Source of the DNA: Candidatus Brocadia sp. | Lineage (GTDB): Bacteria; Planctomycetota; Brocadiia; Brocadiales; Brocadiaceae | NCBI GenBank assembly: GCA_021646415.1 | Contig: SOEU01000002.1 | Location: 62,001-126,000 of the forward strand | Reading direction: 5' to 3' | DNA: 64,000 nucleotides | Part shown: positions 19,778-28,167 of the stretch, piece by piece | Layout of the letters: each line of letters opens with the position of its first letter | Position numbering within the stretch: the stretch's first letter is position 1 | Notes under the pieces: generated by a model | Databases searched by the model: none | Seen by the model: only the letters and a program-made list of their open reading frames with translations | Told to the model about the DNA's origin: nothing | Translations under genes and position numbers: made by a program

Positions 19778-20932
19778 ATGAATTTTGTTGCATTAAAAAT
19801 GCTTATTGGAAATCGCGCCAAGTACCTTGGCATCATTGTCGGACTGACATTCGCCTCACTGCTTATTACCCAACAGTCAGCCATTTTCGTAGGACTGATG
19901 ATGCGAACGTTTGGCTTCCTGACGGACACGGCGCTTCCTGACATCTGGGTAATGGATCCGAAAGTGCAGTACATTGACGATCTCAAACCAATGAAAGAAA
20001 CGGAATCGCTTCGCGTTCGCAGCGTACAAGGGGTTGCGTGGGCGGTGCCTTTGTACAAGGGGTTGCTGAAGGCGAGGCTGCCGAACGGAACCTTTCAGAC
20101 ATGCAACGTCATTGGTCTTGACGACGAGACATTAATTGGAGGTCCGCCGAGGATGTTACAAGGGCAAATGGCTGACCTCCGCCGAAGTGATGGTGTAATT
20201 GTAGATATCGTTGGTGCAACAGGCAAGCTGGCCAGGGTTCTGCCAGATGGAAAACGCGAACCCATGAAAATCGGTGACACCATGGAGCTTAACGACCATC
20301 GTGCCGTTGTTGTCGGGATTTGCCAGGTACAACGGACATTTCAATCACAGCCCGTTGTTTACACGACATTCTCACGGGCAACTACCTTTTCGCCGCGTGA
20401 ACGCAAGCAGATGTCTTTTGTGCTGGCAAAAGCAAAGCCGGGCCAGGATCTCCTGACACTATGCCGGCGCATTCGCCGGGTAACGGGTTTGGCTGCCTAT
20501 ACGAAGGATGAATTTAAAAAGATTACTATCAATTATTACACGAAATACACAGGTATTCCTATCAATTTTGGGACTACGGTAGTACTTGGTTTCATCGTGG
20601 GTGTTGCTATTGCCGGACAGACATTTTATAATTTTACTCTTGACAATCTGCGCTATTTCGGAACGCTCAAGGCAATGGGCGCTTCGGATTTTATGTTACT
20701 GCGAATGATCTTGCTTCAGGCAACAATGGTCGGCGGCATCGGATACGGACTTGGAGTTGGTGCCGCCTCGGTGTTCGGAACGCTGTCCGGTCGCACGGAA
20801 CTTTCCTTCCGGCTGCCATGGCAACTCTTAGTCTTCAGCGCAATCGCCATTATGTTAATTTGCGCTATCTCTGCCGCCCTTAGCATGTGGAAGGTGGTAC
20901 GGTTGGAACCGGCGGTTGTCTTTAAGAGCTAG
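19778..20932 (+). CDS. ABC exporter permease, DevC/FtsX-MacB type, 384 aa
   Basis: An N-terminal membrane segment (about residues 17-40), a large extracytoplasmic domain (about 45-255) and three C-terminal membrane segments (about 260-380) give the FtsX/MacB permease topology. The wording of the N-terminus (ALKMLIGNRAKYLGIIVGL) and the periplasmic part (DIWVMDPKVQYIDDLKP) resemble DevC-type permeases of DevBCA exporters. With the next two genes it forms a complete inner-membrane exporter: permease, ATPase, membrane-fusion protein. Cyanobacterial DevBCA exports glycolipid; the substrate here is unknown. The order C-A-B differs from the cyanobacterial B-C-A. Confidence 0.8.
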   Translation: MNFVALKMLIGNRAKYLGIIVGLTFASLLITQQSAIFVGLMMRTFGFLTDTALPDIWVMDPKVQYIDDLKPMKETESLRVRSVQGVAWAVPLYKGLLKARLPNGTFQTCNVIGLDDETLIGGPPRMLQGQMADLRRSDGVIVDIVGATGKLARVLPDGKREPMKIGDTMELNDHRAVVVGICQVQRTFQSQPVVYTTFSRATTFSPRERKQMSFVLAKAKPGQDLLTLCRRIRRVTGLAAYTKDEFKKITINYYTKYTGIPINFGTTVVLGFIVGVAIAGQTFYNFTLDNLRYFGTLKAMGASDFMLLRMILLQATMVGGIGYGLGVGAASVFGTLSGRTELSFRLPWQLLVFSAIAIMLICAISAALSMWKVVRLEPAVVFKS

Positions 20933-21034
20933 GGGTAAAAAATATGGTTCAAACCGTTCAAGTCGTTTAAGCAGCTTGAGCCGGATATCCAGTATGGGAA
21001 ATGAAAACCTGTTTGTAACAATAAATCAGAGAGA

Positions 21035-21778
21035 ATGCATCTATTCAGTATGTCAAATACAGATAACATTGCGGTACTTTGCCGGGGTGTAACCAAAACG
21101 TATGGAAGTGGCAGTACCCAGGTCCATGCCCTGTGCGGCGTGGATCTGGAAGTACGTACGGGAGAACTGATGATGCTCGTTGGCCCGTCTGGCAGTGGCA
21201 AAACCACGTTGATTTCTGTTATTGCCGGAGTCTTAGACCGGGACGGCGGCGAATGTCTGGTGTTTGGCCATGATTTCAAACGTATGAAACCTAATGAGAA
21301 AACGCTGTATCGTGGACAAAACATCGGGTTTGTTTTCCAGATGTTCAATTTGATCCCTGCCCTGACGGCTGCTGAGAATGTTGCGGTTCCGCTGATCATT
21401 AATGGTGTCAAACGACGCGAAGCAATAGACAGGGCGCGTGATATCCTCTGCCGCGTCGGACTCAGTGACCGTACAAACTCACTTCCCGCGGAACTTTCAG
21501 GCGGACAACAGCAGCGAGTCGCCATCGCACGCGCAATGTTACACAACCCGAAACTCATTGTATGTGACGAACCCACCAGTGCGCTTGACCATGAGACTGG
21601 CTACAGGGTCATGGAACTGTTACGGGAGGTTGCAGTTGGCGTTGATCGTGCGTTTATCGTCGTCACCCACGATGCACGCATTTTTGAATTTGCAGACCGC
21701 ATTGCCAAAATGGATGACGGTTACATTATTAGTATAGAGAGTTTGAATCGTAATTCGCCAGATAATAAAAAATTCTAA
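21035..21778 (+). CDS. ABC exporter ATP-binding protein, DevA/LolD/MacB type, 247 aa
   Basis: The ATPase partner of the flanking permease. Walker A GPSGSGKTTL (about residue 51), Q-loop FVFQMFNLIPALTAAENV, signature LSGGQQQRVAIARAM, Walker B LIVCDEPTSALDHETG and switch histidine VVTHDARIF are all intact. The length and the MFNLIPALTA wording fit the LolD/MacB/DevA group. The start could also be ATG 21050, which leaves five fewer residues. The stop codon overlaps the ribosome site of the next gene (TAAGGAGG), a sign of coupling. Confidence 0.88.
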   Translation: MHLFSMSNTDNIAVLCRGVTKTYGSGSTQVHALCGVDLEVRTGELMMLVGPSGSGKTTLISVIAGVLDRDGGECLVFGHDFKRMKPNEKTLYRGQNIGFVFQMFNLIPALTAAENVAVPLIINGVKRREAIDRARDILCRVGLSDRTNSLPAELSGGQQQRVAIARAMLHNPKLIVCDEPTSALDHETGYRVMELLREVAVGVDRAFIVVTHDARIFEFADRIAKMDDGYIISIESLNRNSPDNKKF

Positions 21779-21783
21779 GGAGG
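21777..21783 (+). promoter_or_regulatory. Strong Shine-Dalgarno pointing to an ATT start codon
   Basis: AAGGAGG overlaps the stop codon of the ATPase gene and lies 6 bases before ATT at 21790. No ATG, GTG or TTG follows within the usable distance in the reading frame of the membrane-fusion protein. This site is the main evidence for the non-standard start of that gene. Confidence 0.7.
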
Positions 21784-21789
21784 TTTATT

Positions 21790-22731
21790 ATTAGAAAATA
21801 CCTGCTACCCGTCCTGTCCATTTTAGGTATTGGGTTCGCTGTACTAACGGTCGTTAAAGGCAGCAAATCCCTTCCTCCGTCTCAGCCTGTTGTGGATCCG
21901 AGCGCACCTCCCTTCAGATCGTCCGTGGCCGGAGCCGGTATTGTGGAGGCGAATACTGAAAACATCGCAATCGGTACGCTCATTCCTGGTGTTGTCTCTG
22001 AGATCTACGTCTCCGTTGGCAGCAAGGTCAAGGCCGGTGATCCGTTGTTTAAGATTGATGACCGCGACCTGAAGGCACAACTGGCAACGAGGCAAACGGC
22101 GCTCAGGGTAGCCAGGGCACAGGTTAGGGTAGAAAGGGCGCAACTGGACGATTTGAAAGATCAACTAGCCAAGGCTGAAATCTTGTCTTACAAAAAGGTC
22201 ATTAGCACTGATGAAATGGACAGACGCCGTTATGCGGTACAAACTGCTGAAGCAAGACTGGCCTGGGCCAAAGCAGAGGTTGCTTCAGCTGAAGCGCAGG
22301 TGAAAGAGACGGAGACCAACCTTGACCGGATTATCGTACGAGCACCCCGAGATGGCGAAGTCCTTCAAGCGAAAATTCACGTTGGTGAATTTGCCCCGGC
22401 GGGCATCACCCAAACGCCACTCATGATATTCGGCAACATAGAACCCCTGAACGTTCGCGTTGATGTGGATGAAAACGATGCATGGCGTGTGCAACCAGAT
22501 ACTCCAGCAGTGGCCTTTCTGCGCGGCAACCGGGAAATAAAAACACCTCTGAAATTCGTTCGTTTTGAGCCGTATGTCATTCCCAAAAAGTCGCTCACCG
22601 GCGATAGCACCGAGCGTGTTGACACGCGTGTGCTGCAGGTCATTTACAGCGTTGAACACAACGATCTGCCGATTTTTGCCGGGCAACAGATGGATGTATT
22701 CATTGAGGCGACTGATCAGATTACACCGTAA
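21790..22731 (+). CDS. HlyD/DevB-type membrane-fusion protein starting at ATT, 313 aa
   Basis: This is the periplasmic adaptor of the exporter. From ATT 21790 the frame gives a short basic N-terminus and a membrane anchor (LLPVLSILGIGFAVLTVV, about residues 5-22), which this family needs. It continues into the biotinyl-lipoyl-like half (IVEANTENIAIGTLIPGVVS, GSKVKAGDPLFKIDD), a coiled-coil hairpin (about 80-175) and the return strand (RIVRAPRDGEVLQ). The first conventional start (GTG 21892) would remove the anchor and has no ribosome site, whereas AAGGAGG is placed correctly for the ATT. ATT 21787 is possible but only 3 bases from the site. A base error in the assembly (ATG to ATT) is the alternative. 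Confidence 0.8.
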   Translation: MRKYLLPVLSILGIGFAVLTVVKGSKSLPPSQPVVDPSAPPFRSSVAGAGIVEANTENIAIGTLIPGVVSEIYVSVGSKVKAGDPLFKIDDRDLKAQLATRQTALRVARAQVRVERAQLDDLKDQLAKAEILSYKKVISTDEMDRRRYAVQTAEARLAWAKAEVASAEAQVKETETNLDRIIVRAPRDGEVLQAKIHVGEFAPAGITQTPLMIFGNIEPLNVRVDVDENDAWRVQPDTPAVAFLRGNREIKTPLKFVRFEPYVIPKKSLTGDSTERVDTRVLQVIYSVEHNDLPIFAGQQMDVFIEATDQITP

Positions 22732-22786
22732 ATTTCAAAACGAAACAACGCTTGCTTAATATCAGATTTCATATTATTATTAAAAC

Positions 22787-24631
22787 ATGAATGCCTTAAA
22801 ATTGTTCGTAACAGAACACATACTACCCATGGTGGAAATGCCCGGGCAATATATCGGTGGAGAATGGAACTCAGTTGTTAAGAACCATGACGATATTGAT
22901 ATAAAAATCGCATTGGCATTTCCTGATACCTATAGTATAGGTATGTCTCATCTTGGTATCCAGATTCTTTACGGATTGCTCAACGAACGAACGGACACTG
23001 TTTGTGAAAGGGTATTTGCCCCCCTGGATGACATGGAATCACTTCTCAGAAAACAGAAGATTCCTCTCTTTTCCCTTGAAACTTATACCCCTTTGAAAGA
23101 ATTCGACATAATAGGTTTCTCTCTCCAATATGAACTATCGTATACCAATGTCCTGAATATGCTGGATCTCTCAGGGATTCCTGTCATGGCATCTGAACGC
23201 AACGAAACAGACCCTCTTATCATTGCCGGTGGTCCTGCGGCCATTTCTCCTGAGCCATTAGCAGATTTTATCGATATATTTCTTGTGGGGGACGGGGAGG
23301 AAAGCCTGCCTCAACTCATTGAATTAGTTAAGGACATGAAGCAGAGAAAACTCCCCCGCAAAGAAAAGGTTGTTTCCATAGCTCAAACCCTGAGGAATGC
23401 CTATGCACCATCCTTCTATGAAGTCTCTTACCGTCAGGATAATACGGTAAAAGCGATACATCCAAGGGTATCTGGTCTTCCGTCGCTCATACGATCCGCC
23501 TCGGTAAAGGATCTCAACAAGACCTATTTTCCAACCAGGCCGATTGTGCCGCATGTAAAAACTATTCACGACCGTGTCACTATTGAGGTTATGCGCGGCT
23601 GTACACAGGGGTGCAGGTTTTGTCAGGCTGGCATGAGTAAACGGCCTACCCGGCCCCGTACCGTAGAAAACATTTTATACCTTGCGGAACGCTGCTATAC
23701 CAATACCGGGCATAATGAAATATCCCTTGCATCCCTTTCTATTAGTGACTATCCGTTCTTAAAACAGTTAATGGACCGGATGAACCATATTTTCCGTCCG
23801 CGGTATGTAAACATCTCTTTTCCGTCCTTACGGATAAACGAACAACTTGTCTTTTTGCCTTCTCTGCTCAATACCGTTCGCAAGTCAGGACTTACCCTTG
23901 CACCTGAGGCGGGAACGCAAACGCTGAGAAAGATTATTAACAAAAATATCACCGACGAGGACCTCTATGCGGGTATCGAGGAAGCGTTTAAACAAGGCTG
24001 GAATTTGGTGAAACTCTATTTTATGGTTGGACTCCCTACAGAAACAGACGACGATATCGATGCCATTGCAAGACTTGCCTACAACATCTCTGACTTGAAA
24101 AAGAATATGAGTGGTTCTTTCGGACAAGTGAATATCAGTATAGCGCCCTTTGTACCCAAGGCGCATACCCCTTTCCAATGGCACCCCATGGTTACCCTCC
24201 AGCGGATAAAAGAGGTAAGAAACCGATTATTTGATCGGGTTCGGCGAAAATGCATTCATATCAAGTTTCACAGTGCAGAACGCAGCATTTTAGAAGGGAT
24301 ATTTGCCCGTGGGGACCGAAGGTTGGGAAAGGTTATTTATCAGGCATGGCAGGATGGATGCAAATTTGACGCATGGGAAGAACATTTCCATTTTCAAAGA
24401 TGGATGGATGCATTTCAAAAGGCGGGGGTTGACTGGACCTTTTATGTCCACCGCCAGAGAAACGACGATGAGGTCTTCCCCTGGGACCATATCAGCTGTG
24501 GTGTTGTAAAGCCATTCCTTATGCAGGAAAGGCAAAGATCCTTCTCTGAGGAAATTACTCCTGATTGCCGTACTGCTGAATGTCCTGAATGCGGGAGCTG
24601 TGCGCGTTCGAGGAATTTTTGTACGGTTTAG
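22787..24631 (+). CDS. B12-binding-type radical SAM protein, TIGR03960 family, 614 aa
   Basis: The N-terminal part (about 30-190) resembles the cobalamin-binding-like domain in front of some radical SAM proteins. The radical SAM domain has the cluster motif CTQGCRFCQAG (CxxxCxxC, about residue 270). A cysteine-rich C-terminus (ECPECGSCARSRNFC) follows. This wording fits the uncharacterised TIGR03960 family, which in many bacteria is fused or adjacent to the DUF2344/TIGR03936 protein. Here that partner lies about 5.7 kb downstream at 30303. The reaction is unknown; a role in RNA or ribosome modification is often suspected from its neighbours. Confidence 0.82.
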   Translation: MNALKLFVTEHILPMVEMPGQYIGGEWNSVVKNHDDIDIKIALAFPDTYSIGMSHLGIQILYGLLNERTDTVCERVFAPLDDMESLLRKQKIPLFSLETYTPLKEFDIIGFSLQYELSYTNVLNMLDLSGIPVMASERNETDPLIIAGGPAAISPEPLADFIDIFLVGDGEESLPQLIELVKDMKQRKLPRKEKVVSIAQTLRNAYAPSFYEVSYRQDNTVKAIHPRVSGLPSLIRSASVKDLNKTYFPTRPIVPHVKTIHDRVTIEVMRGCTQGCRFCQAGMSKRPTRPRTVENILYLAERCYTNTGHNEISLASLSISDYPFLKQLMDRMNHIFRPRYVNISFPSLRINEQLVFLPSLLNTVRKSGLTLAPEAGTQTLRKIINKNITDEDLYAGIEEAFKQGWNLVKLYFMVGLPTETDDDIDAIARLAYNISDLKKNMSGSFGQVNISIAPFVPKAHTPFQWHPMVTLQRIKEVRNRLFDRVRRKCIHIKFHSAERSILEGIFARGDRRLGKVIYQAWQDGCKFDAWEEHFHFQRWMDAFQKAGVDWTFYVHRQRNDDEVFPWDHISCGVVKPFLMQERQRSFSEEITPDCRTAECPECGSCARSRNFCTV

Positions 24632-24643
24632 GAAATATTAATT

Positions 24644-25123
24644 ATGGTACCTGTTTCTATTGGCCTGGGCTCAAATGTGGGAGATAGGGCACGGAATCTG
24701 TTCTCCGCTTACGACCATATTATTACTACAAAGGGTATACAGCCTTTAAAACTTTCGCGATTTTATGAAACAGCACCCGTAGGCGGACCATCCCAGCCGA
24801 TGTTTTTGAATGCCGTTCTCATCGTGGAGACGGTAATGTCTCCCCATCAATTACTCGAACGGTTTCAACGCATCGAAGCACTTATGGGCAGAGTCCGTTC
24901 GGTAAAATGGGGTCCCAGGAATATTGATATTGATATCCTGCTTTATGGTGATAAAACTGTTGATGACCGGCAACTGAAAATACCTCATCCCTTGATACAC
25001 ACTCGGTTGTTTGTTTTGGAACCATTCGTTGAAATTGCTCCCAACGTCGTTCATCCCGTTTTTAAAAAAACCATTCTTCAATTATATAAAGAACTCCGGG
25101 CTTCGTTACCGGTTACGACATAA
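24644..25123 (+). CDS. folK: 6-hydroxymethyl-dihydropterin pyrophosphokinase, 159 aa
   Basis: FolK transfers pyrophosphate from ATP to 6-hydroxymethyl-7,8-dihydropterin in folate synthesis. The family motifs are intact: IGLGSNVGDRARNL at the N-terminus, SRFYETAPVGGPSQPMFLNAV, the signature WGPRNIDIDILLYG with its metal-binding aspartates, and LKIPHPLIHTRLFVLEPF. Length is normal. It lies 12 bases after the radical SAM gene and 4 bases before the permease gene, so it is part of one operon. No other folate genes are in the window. Confidence 0.95.
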   Translation: MVPVSIGLGSNVGDRARNLFSAYDHIITTKGIQPLKLSRFYETAPVGGPSQPMFLNAVLIVETVMSPHQLLERFQRIEALMGRVRSVKWGPRNIDIDILLYGDKTVDDRQLKIPHPLIHTRLFVLEPFVEIAPNVVHPVFKKTILQLYKELRASLPVTT

Positions 25124-25127
25124 CAGC

Positions 25128-26201
25128 ATGTTCTCAAGACTCGACAATTACATATTGAAGGCCTTTATTCCTACATTCTTCATGTGCCTCCTCATTATTT
25201 CAGGAATATACATTGTTATTGACCTGCTTCAAAAACTGGGTGAATTTGTGGAGATGGGAGGAGATGCCTTCGGCACAGGAACACGTTACTATACGTATCT
25301 CTTTCCTGTGATTGTCTTTCAGTTTTTTCCTGCCATCATTTTAATAGCGGTAAGTATTGTCCTTGTACGGCTCTCGAAAAACCGGGAGATCCTGGCTATG
25401 CAGGTCGCCGGAATCTCACTTTACAGGGTATTGCTCCCTATCTTCGTCATTACCGTATTTATGTCCTTTGCTTCTTTTGGCGACCAGGAGTGGCTTATAC
25501 CAAAATTTGCAGAAAAGTTAGAAACCTTACGGCAAAACTCGTTTAGTGATAATATCCAGAAAAACATTCTTTTAGATGATAAGGAAAATAATGCCTTAAT
25601 TCGTATTTGGAAATATAACAACAAAACACAAAACATGCAGTCGGTATTTGTCCTTGCGCGATATGAAAACAGAAGAAAGAAATTTACCATCAGTGCTGAT
25701 GAAGGCAGATGGCTGGGAAAGAATACATGGCTACTTACCAAAGTCGTAAAACATGTTTATGATGAACGGGGAAAGTGGGTTGCGCCCATACAACAAATTG
25801 ACAGCATGGAATTTGTGTCCGCCATAACACCCGCGGATCTTGGCAAAATAAAGCTGGATCCCAGCCTGTTAAATTTTGAGCAATTAAAGGAACTCTGTAA
25901 AAGCGAACCTGATAACCCGAGAAACAGGGTATTGTTTCATTCCAGGATTGCCTATACCCTTACGCACTTTGTGTTGCTCCTGCTTGGCATACCCATCGTT
26001 GTCGGGTTTGAAAGATTAAGCAGAAATTTATTTTTGCGTGTTGGTCTGTGTGTCCTGATCTGCGGCATTTTTTATGCAATGTCATTTGTCTGTTCCAACC
26101 TCGGCAACACAGGAATGATCCATCCCATATTGGCGGCGTGGTTGCCCATAGTTATTTTTGGATCTGTCGGATTATTGTTTTTTGATATGATGCAAATGTA
26201 G
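25128..26201 (+). CDS. LptF/LptG-family lipopolysaccharide export permease, 357 aa
   Basis: The protein has the YjgP/YjgQ layout: an N-terminal membrane segment pair starting LDNYILKAFIPTFFMCLLI, a soluble beta-jellyroll region (about 130-260), and C-terminal membrane segments (LLLLGIPIVVGFERLSRN). LptF and LptG are the permeases of the LptB2FG complex that extracts LPS from the inner membrane. Only one of the pair is here. The start was set at ATG 25128, at which the conserved LDNYI-type N-terminus begins; the longer frame reaches back into folK. Its presence, with lpxB, indicates an outer membrane carrying lipid A. Confidence 0.85.
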   Translation: MFSRLDNYILKAFIPTFFMCLLIISGIYIVIDLLQKLGEFVEMGGDAFGTGTRYYTYLFPVIVFQFFPAIILIAVSIVLVRLSKNREILAMQVAGISLYRVLLPIFVITVFMSFASFGDQEWLIPKFAEKLETLRQNSFSDNIQKNILLDDKENNALIRIWKYNNKTQNMQSVFVLARYENRRKKFTISADEGRWLGKNTWLLTKVVKHVYDERGKWVAPIQQIDSMEFVSAITPADLGKIKLDPSLLNFEQLKELCKSEPDNPRNRVLFHSRIAYTLTHFVLLLLGIPIVVGFERLSRNLFLRVGLCVLICGIFYAMSFVCSNLGNTGMIHPILAAWLPIVIFGSVGLLFFDMMQM

Positions 26202-26282
26202 TATATAAGAGAGAGGCAAGCGGTCGTTCGTCCTCACAAGGGTATTATTTTCTGACTTCTGATATGGCAAATGGGAGAATGC

Positions 26283-27029
26283 ATGATGGCCATAAGTGAA
26301 TACATCCATGCCTTCTTAGACCTTTTTTATCCCCGAGCCTGTTTGCATTGTAACCGCAAGTTAAATGATTCGTACGAACGTTATCTTTGTGAGAGTTGTA
26401 AAAGAGAAATCCCCTACGTCAACCATTCTTGTTGTATTCGATGCGGAGCTAGCCTGGGACCCCATATTACGTCCGGGGTAAAAGAAGGTTGCGCGGCATG
26501 CAAAGGGAAATACCTCCCCTTTAACACCATTATCTCTGCTACTTATTACGACGACGTTATGAAAACATTGATCCATAAGTTTAAATACGCCCGGCAAAAA
26601 TTTTTAGCCTGTTTGTTGAACGATATCTTGATAACCAATGAAAGATTGAAAGAGGCCATTCCGGATATTGATGTCATTGTACCAGTGCCTCTTCATTGGT
26701 TAAAGAAAATGCTTCGGGGTTTCAACCAATCCGAGCTCTTGTCACAGGGAATTCAAAGACATTTTTCAAAACCTATAGCAATAAACAATCTCTGCCGCAT
26801 TAAAAAAACAGCGTCACAGACACAACTATCAAAAAACCAACGACAGATAAATATCCACAATGCATTTTTTGTTAACCACCCTGAGTCGTTTAAGGGGAAA
26901 AAGGTGCTGCTTGTTGATGATGTATTAACCACCGGAGTAACTGCATCTGAGTGTTCCAAAAAGTTAAAAGAAGCAGGTGCCGGGGCTGTTCATTTGCTCA
27001 TCCTGGCAACGGCGAGGCATTATGATTAA
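26283..27029 (+). CDS. comF: ComF-family phosphoribosyltransferase-like protein, 248 aa
   Basis: The N-terminus carries a zinc-finger-like set of cysteines (CLHC, CESC, CIRCG, CAAC). The C-terminal half is a type I PRTase domain with VIVPVPLHW, RGFNQSELL and the PRPP loop VLLVDDVLTTGVTAS. This is the ComF/GntX layout; ComF helps take up single-stranded DNA in transformation. The start was set at ATG 26283, 5 bases after GGGAG, rather than 26271. ComM also occurs in this window (46955-48490), and pseudopilin genes too, but this alone does not show competence. Confidence 0.85.
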   Translation: MMAISEYIHAFLDLFYPRACLHCNRKLNDSYERYLCESCKREIPYVNHSCCIRCGASLGPHITSGVKEGCAACKGKYLPFNTIISATYYDDVMKTLIHKFKYARQKFLACLLNDILITNERLKEAIPDIDVIVPVPLHWLKKMLRGFNQSELLSQGIQRHFSKPIAINNLCRIKKTASQTQLSKNQRQINIHNAFFVNHPESFKGKKVLLVDDVLTTGVTASECSKKLKEAGAGAVHLLILATARHYD

Positions 27030-27047
27030 TATACAATCTTAATTTCC

Positions 27048-27076
27048 TTGACTGATAATTTTTTAAGGGGTAAAAT
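27048..27076 (+). promoter_or_regulatory. Candidate sigma70 promoter of hpf and the PTS genes
   Basis: TTGACT (27048-27053) and TAAAAT (27071-27076) are separated by exactly 17 bases, 55 bases before the hpf start. The match to the housekeeping consensus is good. Confidence 0.55.
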
Positions 27077-27130
27077 TATTTATTCGAGTGTATTAAGAGA
27101 CTTTCACCTTTTTCACGAAAGGAATCTCCC

Positions 27131-27493
27131 TTGGATAATATTACAATCGTTGCAAGGCATTTAAACATAACGGAAGCTATTAAAAATTATGCCCTGCAAA
27201 AAGCAGATAAAATAAAGAAATTTTTTAGACGGATTCTTCAGATACAGATTACCTTGGATATTGGGGGGGACAATGGTCATATTGTCGAAATGATTGTTTC
27301 GGTTTCAAGGGGACCTACACTTGTTGCAGAGGTATCGAATTCTGACATGTATCGGGCAATTGACCTCGTGGTGGATAAGATCGAGGCCCAGCTGAAAAAG
27401 CATAAGGGTAAAATCCAATCCAGGATTGTCCGCAGAAAAAAGCCTGCGACTGCTGACATGGAAGGTTTGGAAGGTATACCGGAAACAGAATGA
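27131..27493 (+). CDS. hpf: Ribosome hibernation promoting factor, short form, 120 aa
   Basis: HPF/RaiA-family proteins bind the 30S subunit and inactivate ribosomes in resting cells. The sequence has the family fold with the N-terminal NITIVARHLNITEAIKNYAL, the conserved basic helix KADKIKKFFRR and the central ADLVVDKIEAQLKKHKGK-like helix (written IDLVVDKIEAQLKKHKGK here). It lacks the long-form dimerisation domain. Translation starts at TTG, with AGGAA 6 bases upstream. It is followed by the EIIA gene, the same neighbourhood as in the rpoN-hpf-ptsN cluster of Proteobacteria, but without rpoN. Confidence 0.9.
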   Translation: MDNITIVARHLNITEAIKNYALQKADKIKKFFRRILQIQITLDIGGDNGHIVEMIVSVSRGPTLVAEVSNSDMYRAIDLVVDKIEAQLKKHKGKIQSRIVRRKKPATADMEGLEGIPETE

Positions 27494-27523
27494 AAAACAA
27501 TTTGATCGGAGGAGTTTTATAGC

Positions 27524-27994
27524 ATGAAATTAACTGATTTTATCGTGGAAGATGCTATTATTACGGAAATCAAAGCCGCGGAAAAAGAGGCTGTAATTCG
27601 GGAGATGGTGTGCTCCCTTAAGGATGCAGAAAAAATCAATGATAAGGATGTTGAAAATATCATTAAATCTCTTATGAAAAGGGAGGAATTGGGGAGTACT
27701 GGTATAGGGAAGGGTGTCGCTGTTCCTCATACAAAACATGATTCCGTAAAAAAAATTATGGGGACGATTGCACGGTCAACGCATGGCGTTGACTTTAATG
27801 CCCTGGATGGTGAACCTGTCCATCTCTTCTTTCTCCTGCTTTCCCCAAACGATTCTGCAGGGTCACACCTTGCCGCACTAGAAAGAATATCTACCGTTAT
27901 AAGAGATAATGATTTCCGCCGATTTATGCGCGAAGCTAATGGCAAAACGGGAATGATTGAAATATTGCACGAGGTCGATGGGATCCAGGTTTAG
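27524..27994 (+). CDS. ptsN: PTS EIIA domain protein of the nitrogen-regulatory (PtsN) type, 156 aa
   Basis: EIIA-Ntr accepts phosphate from HPr and acts as a regulator rather than in sugar uptake. The phosphorylatable histidine is in GVAVPHTKH (about residue 69), after REELGSTGIGKG, and LLLSPNDSAGSHLAALERIS is the typical downstream motif. GGAGG is well placed upstream of the ATG. It lies between hpf and the HPr-EI fusion gene. No EIIB or EIIC is in the window, so this is a regulatory phosphorelay in which this protein is the probable end point. Confidence 0.88.
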   Translation: MKLTDFIVEDAIITEIKAAEKEAVIREMVCSLKDAEKINDKDVENIIKSLMKREELGSTGIGKGVAVPHTKHDSVKKIMGTIARSTHGVDFNALDGEPVHLFFLLLSPNDSAGSHLAALERISTVIRDNDFRRFMREANGKTGMIEILHEVDGIQV

Positions 27995-28167
27995 TTTCTA
28001 TTGTAAAGTGCGGGTTCTTCTGCCTTAAAAAGATGCAGAAGGCGATTGGTAATGGAAATTTCACCTCCTGCCTACTATCAGCAGTTTATCGGTAACTTAA
28101 ACGAGCAAACCGCATAAATTATAAAAGACTTTCAAAGAGAGCTGTTTTTCAGCATAATATTCACGCT

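Noticed and set aside
21892-22731. GTG 21892 as the start of the membrane-fusion protein
   Set aside because: No ribosome site precedes it and the product would lack the membrane anchor encoded in frame directly upstream.
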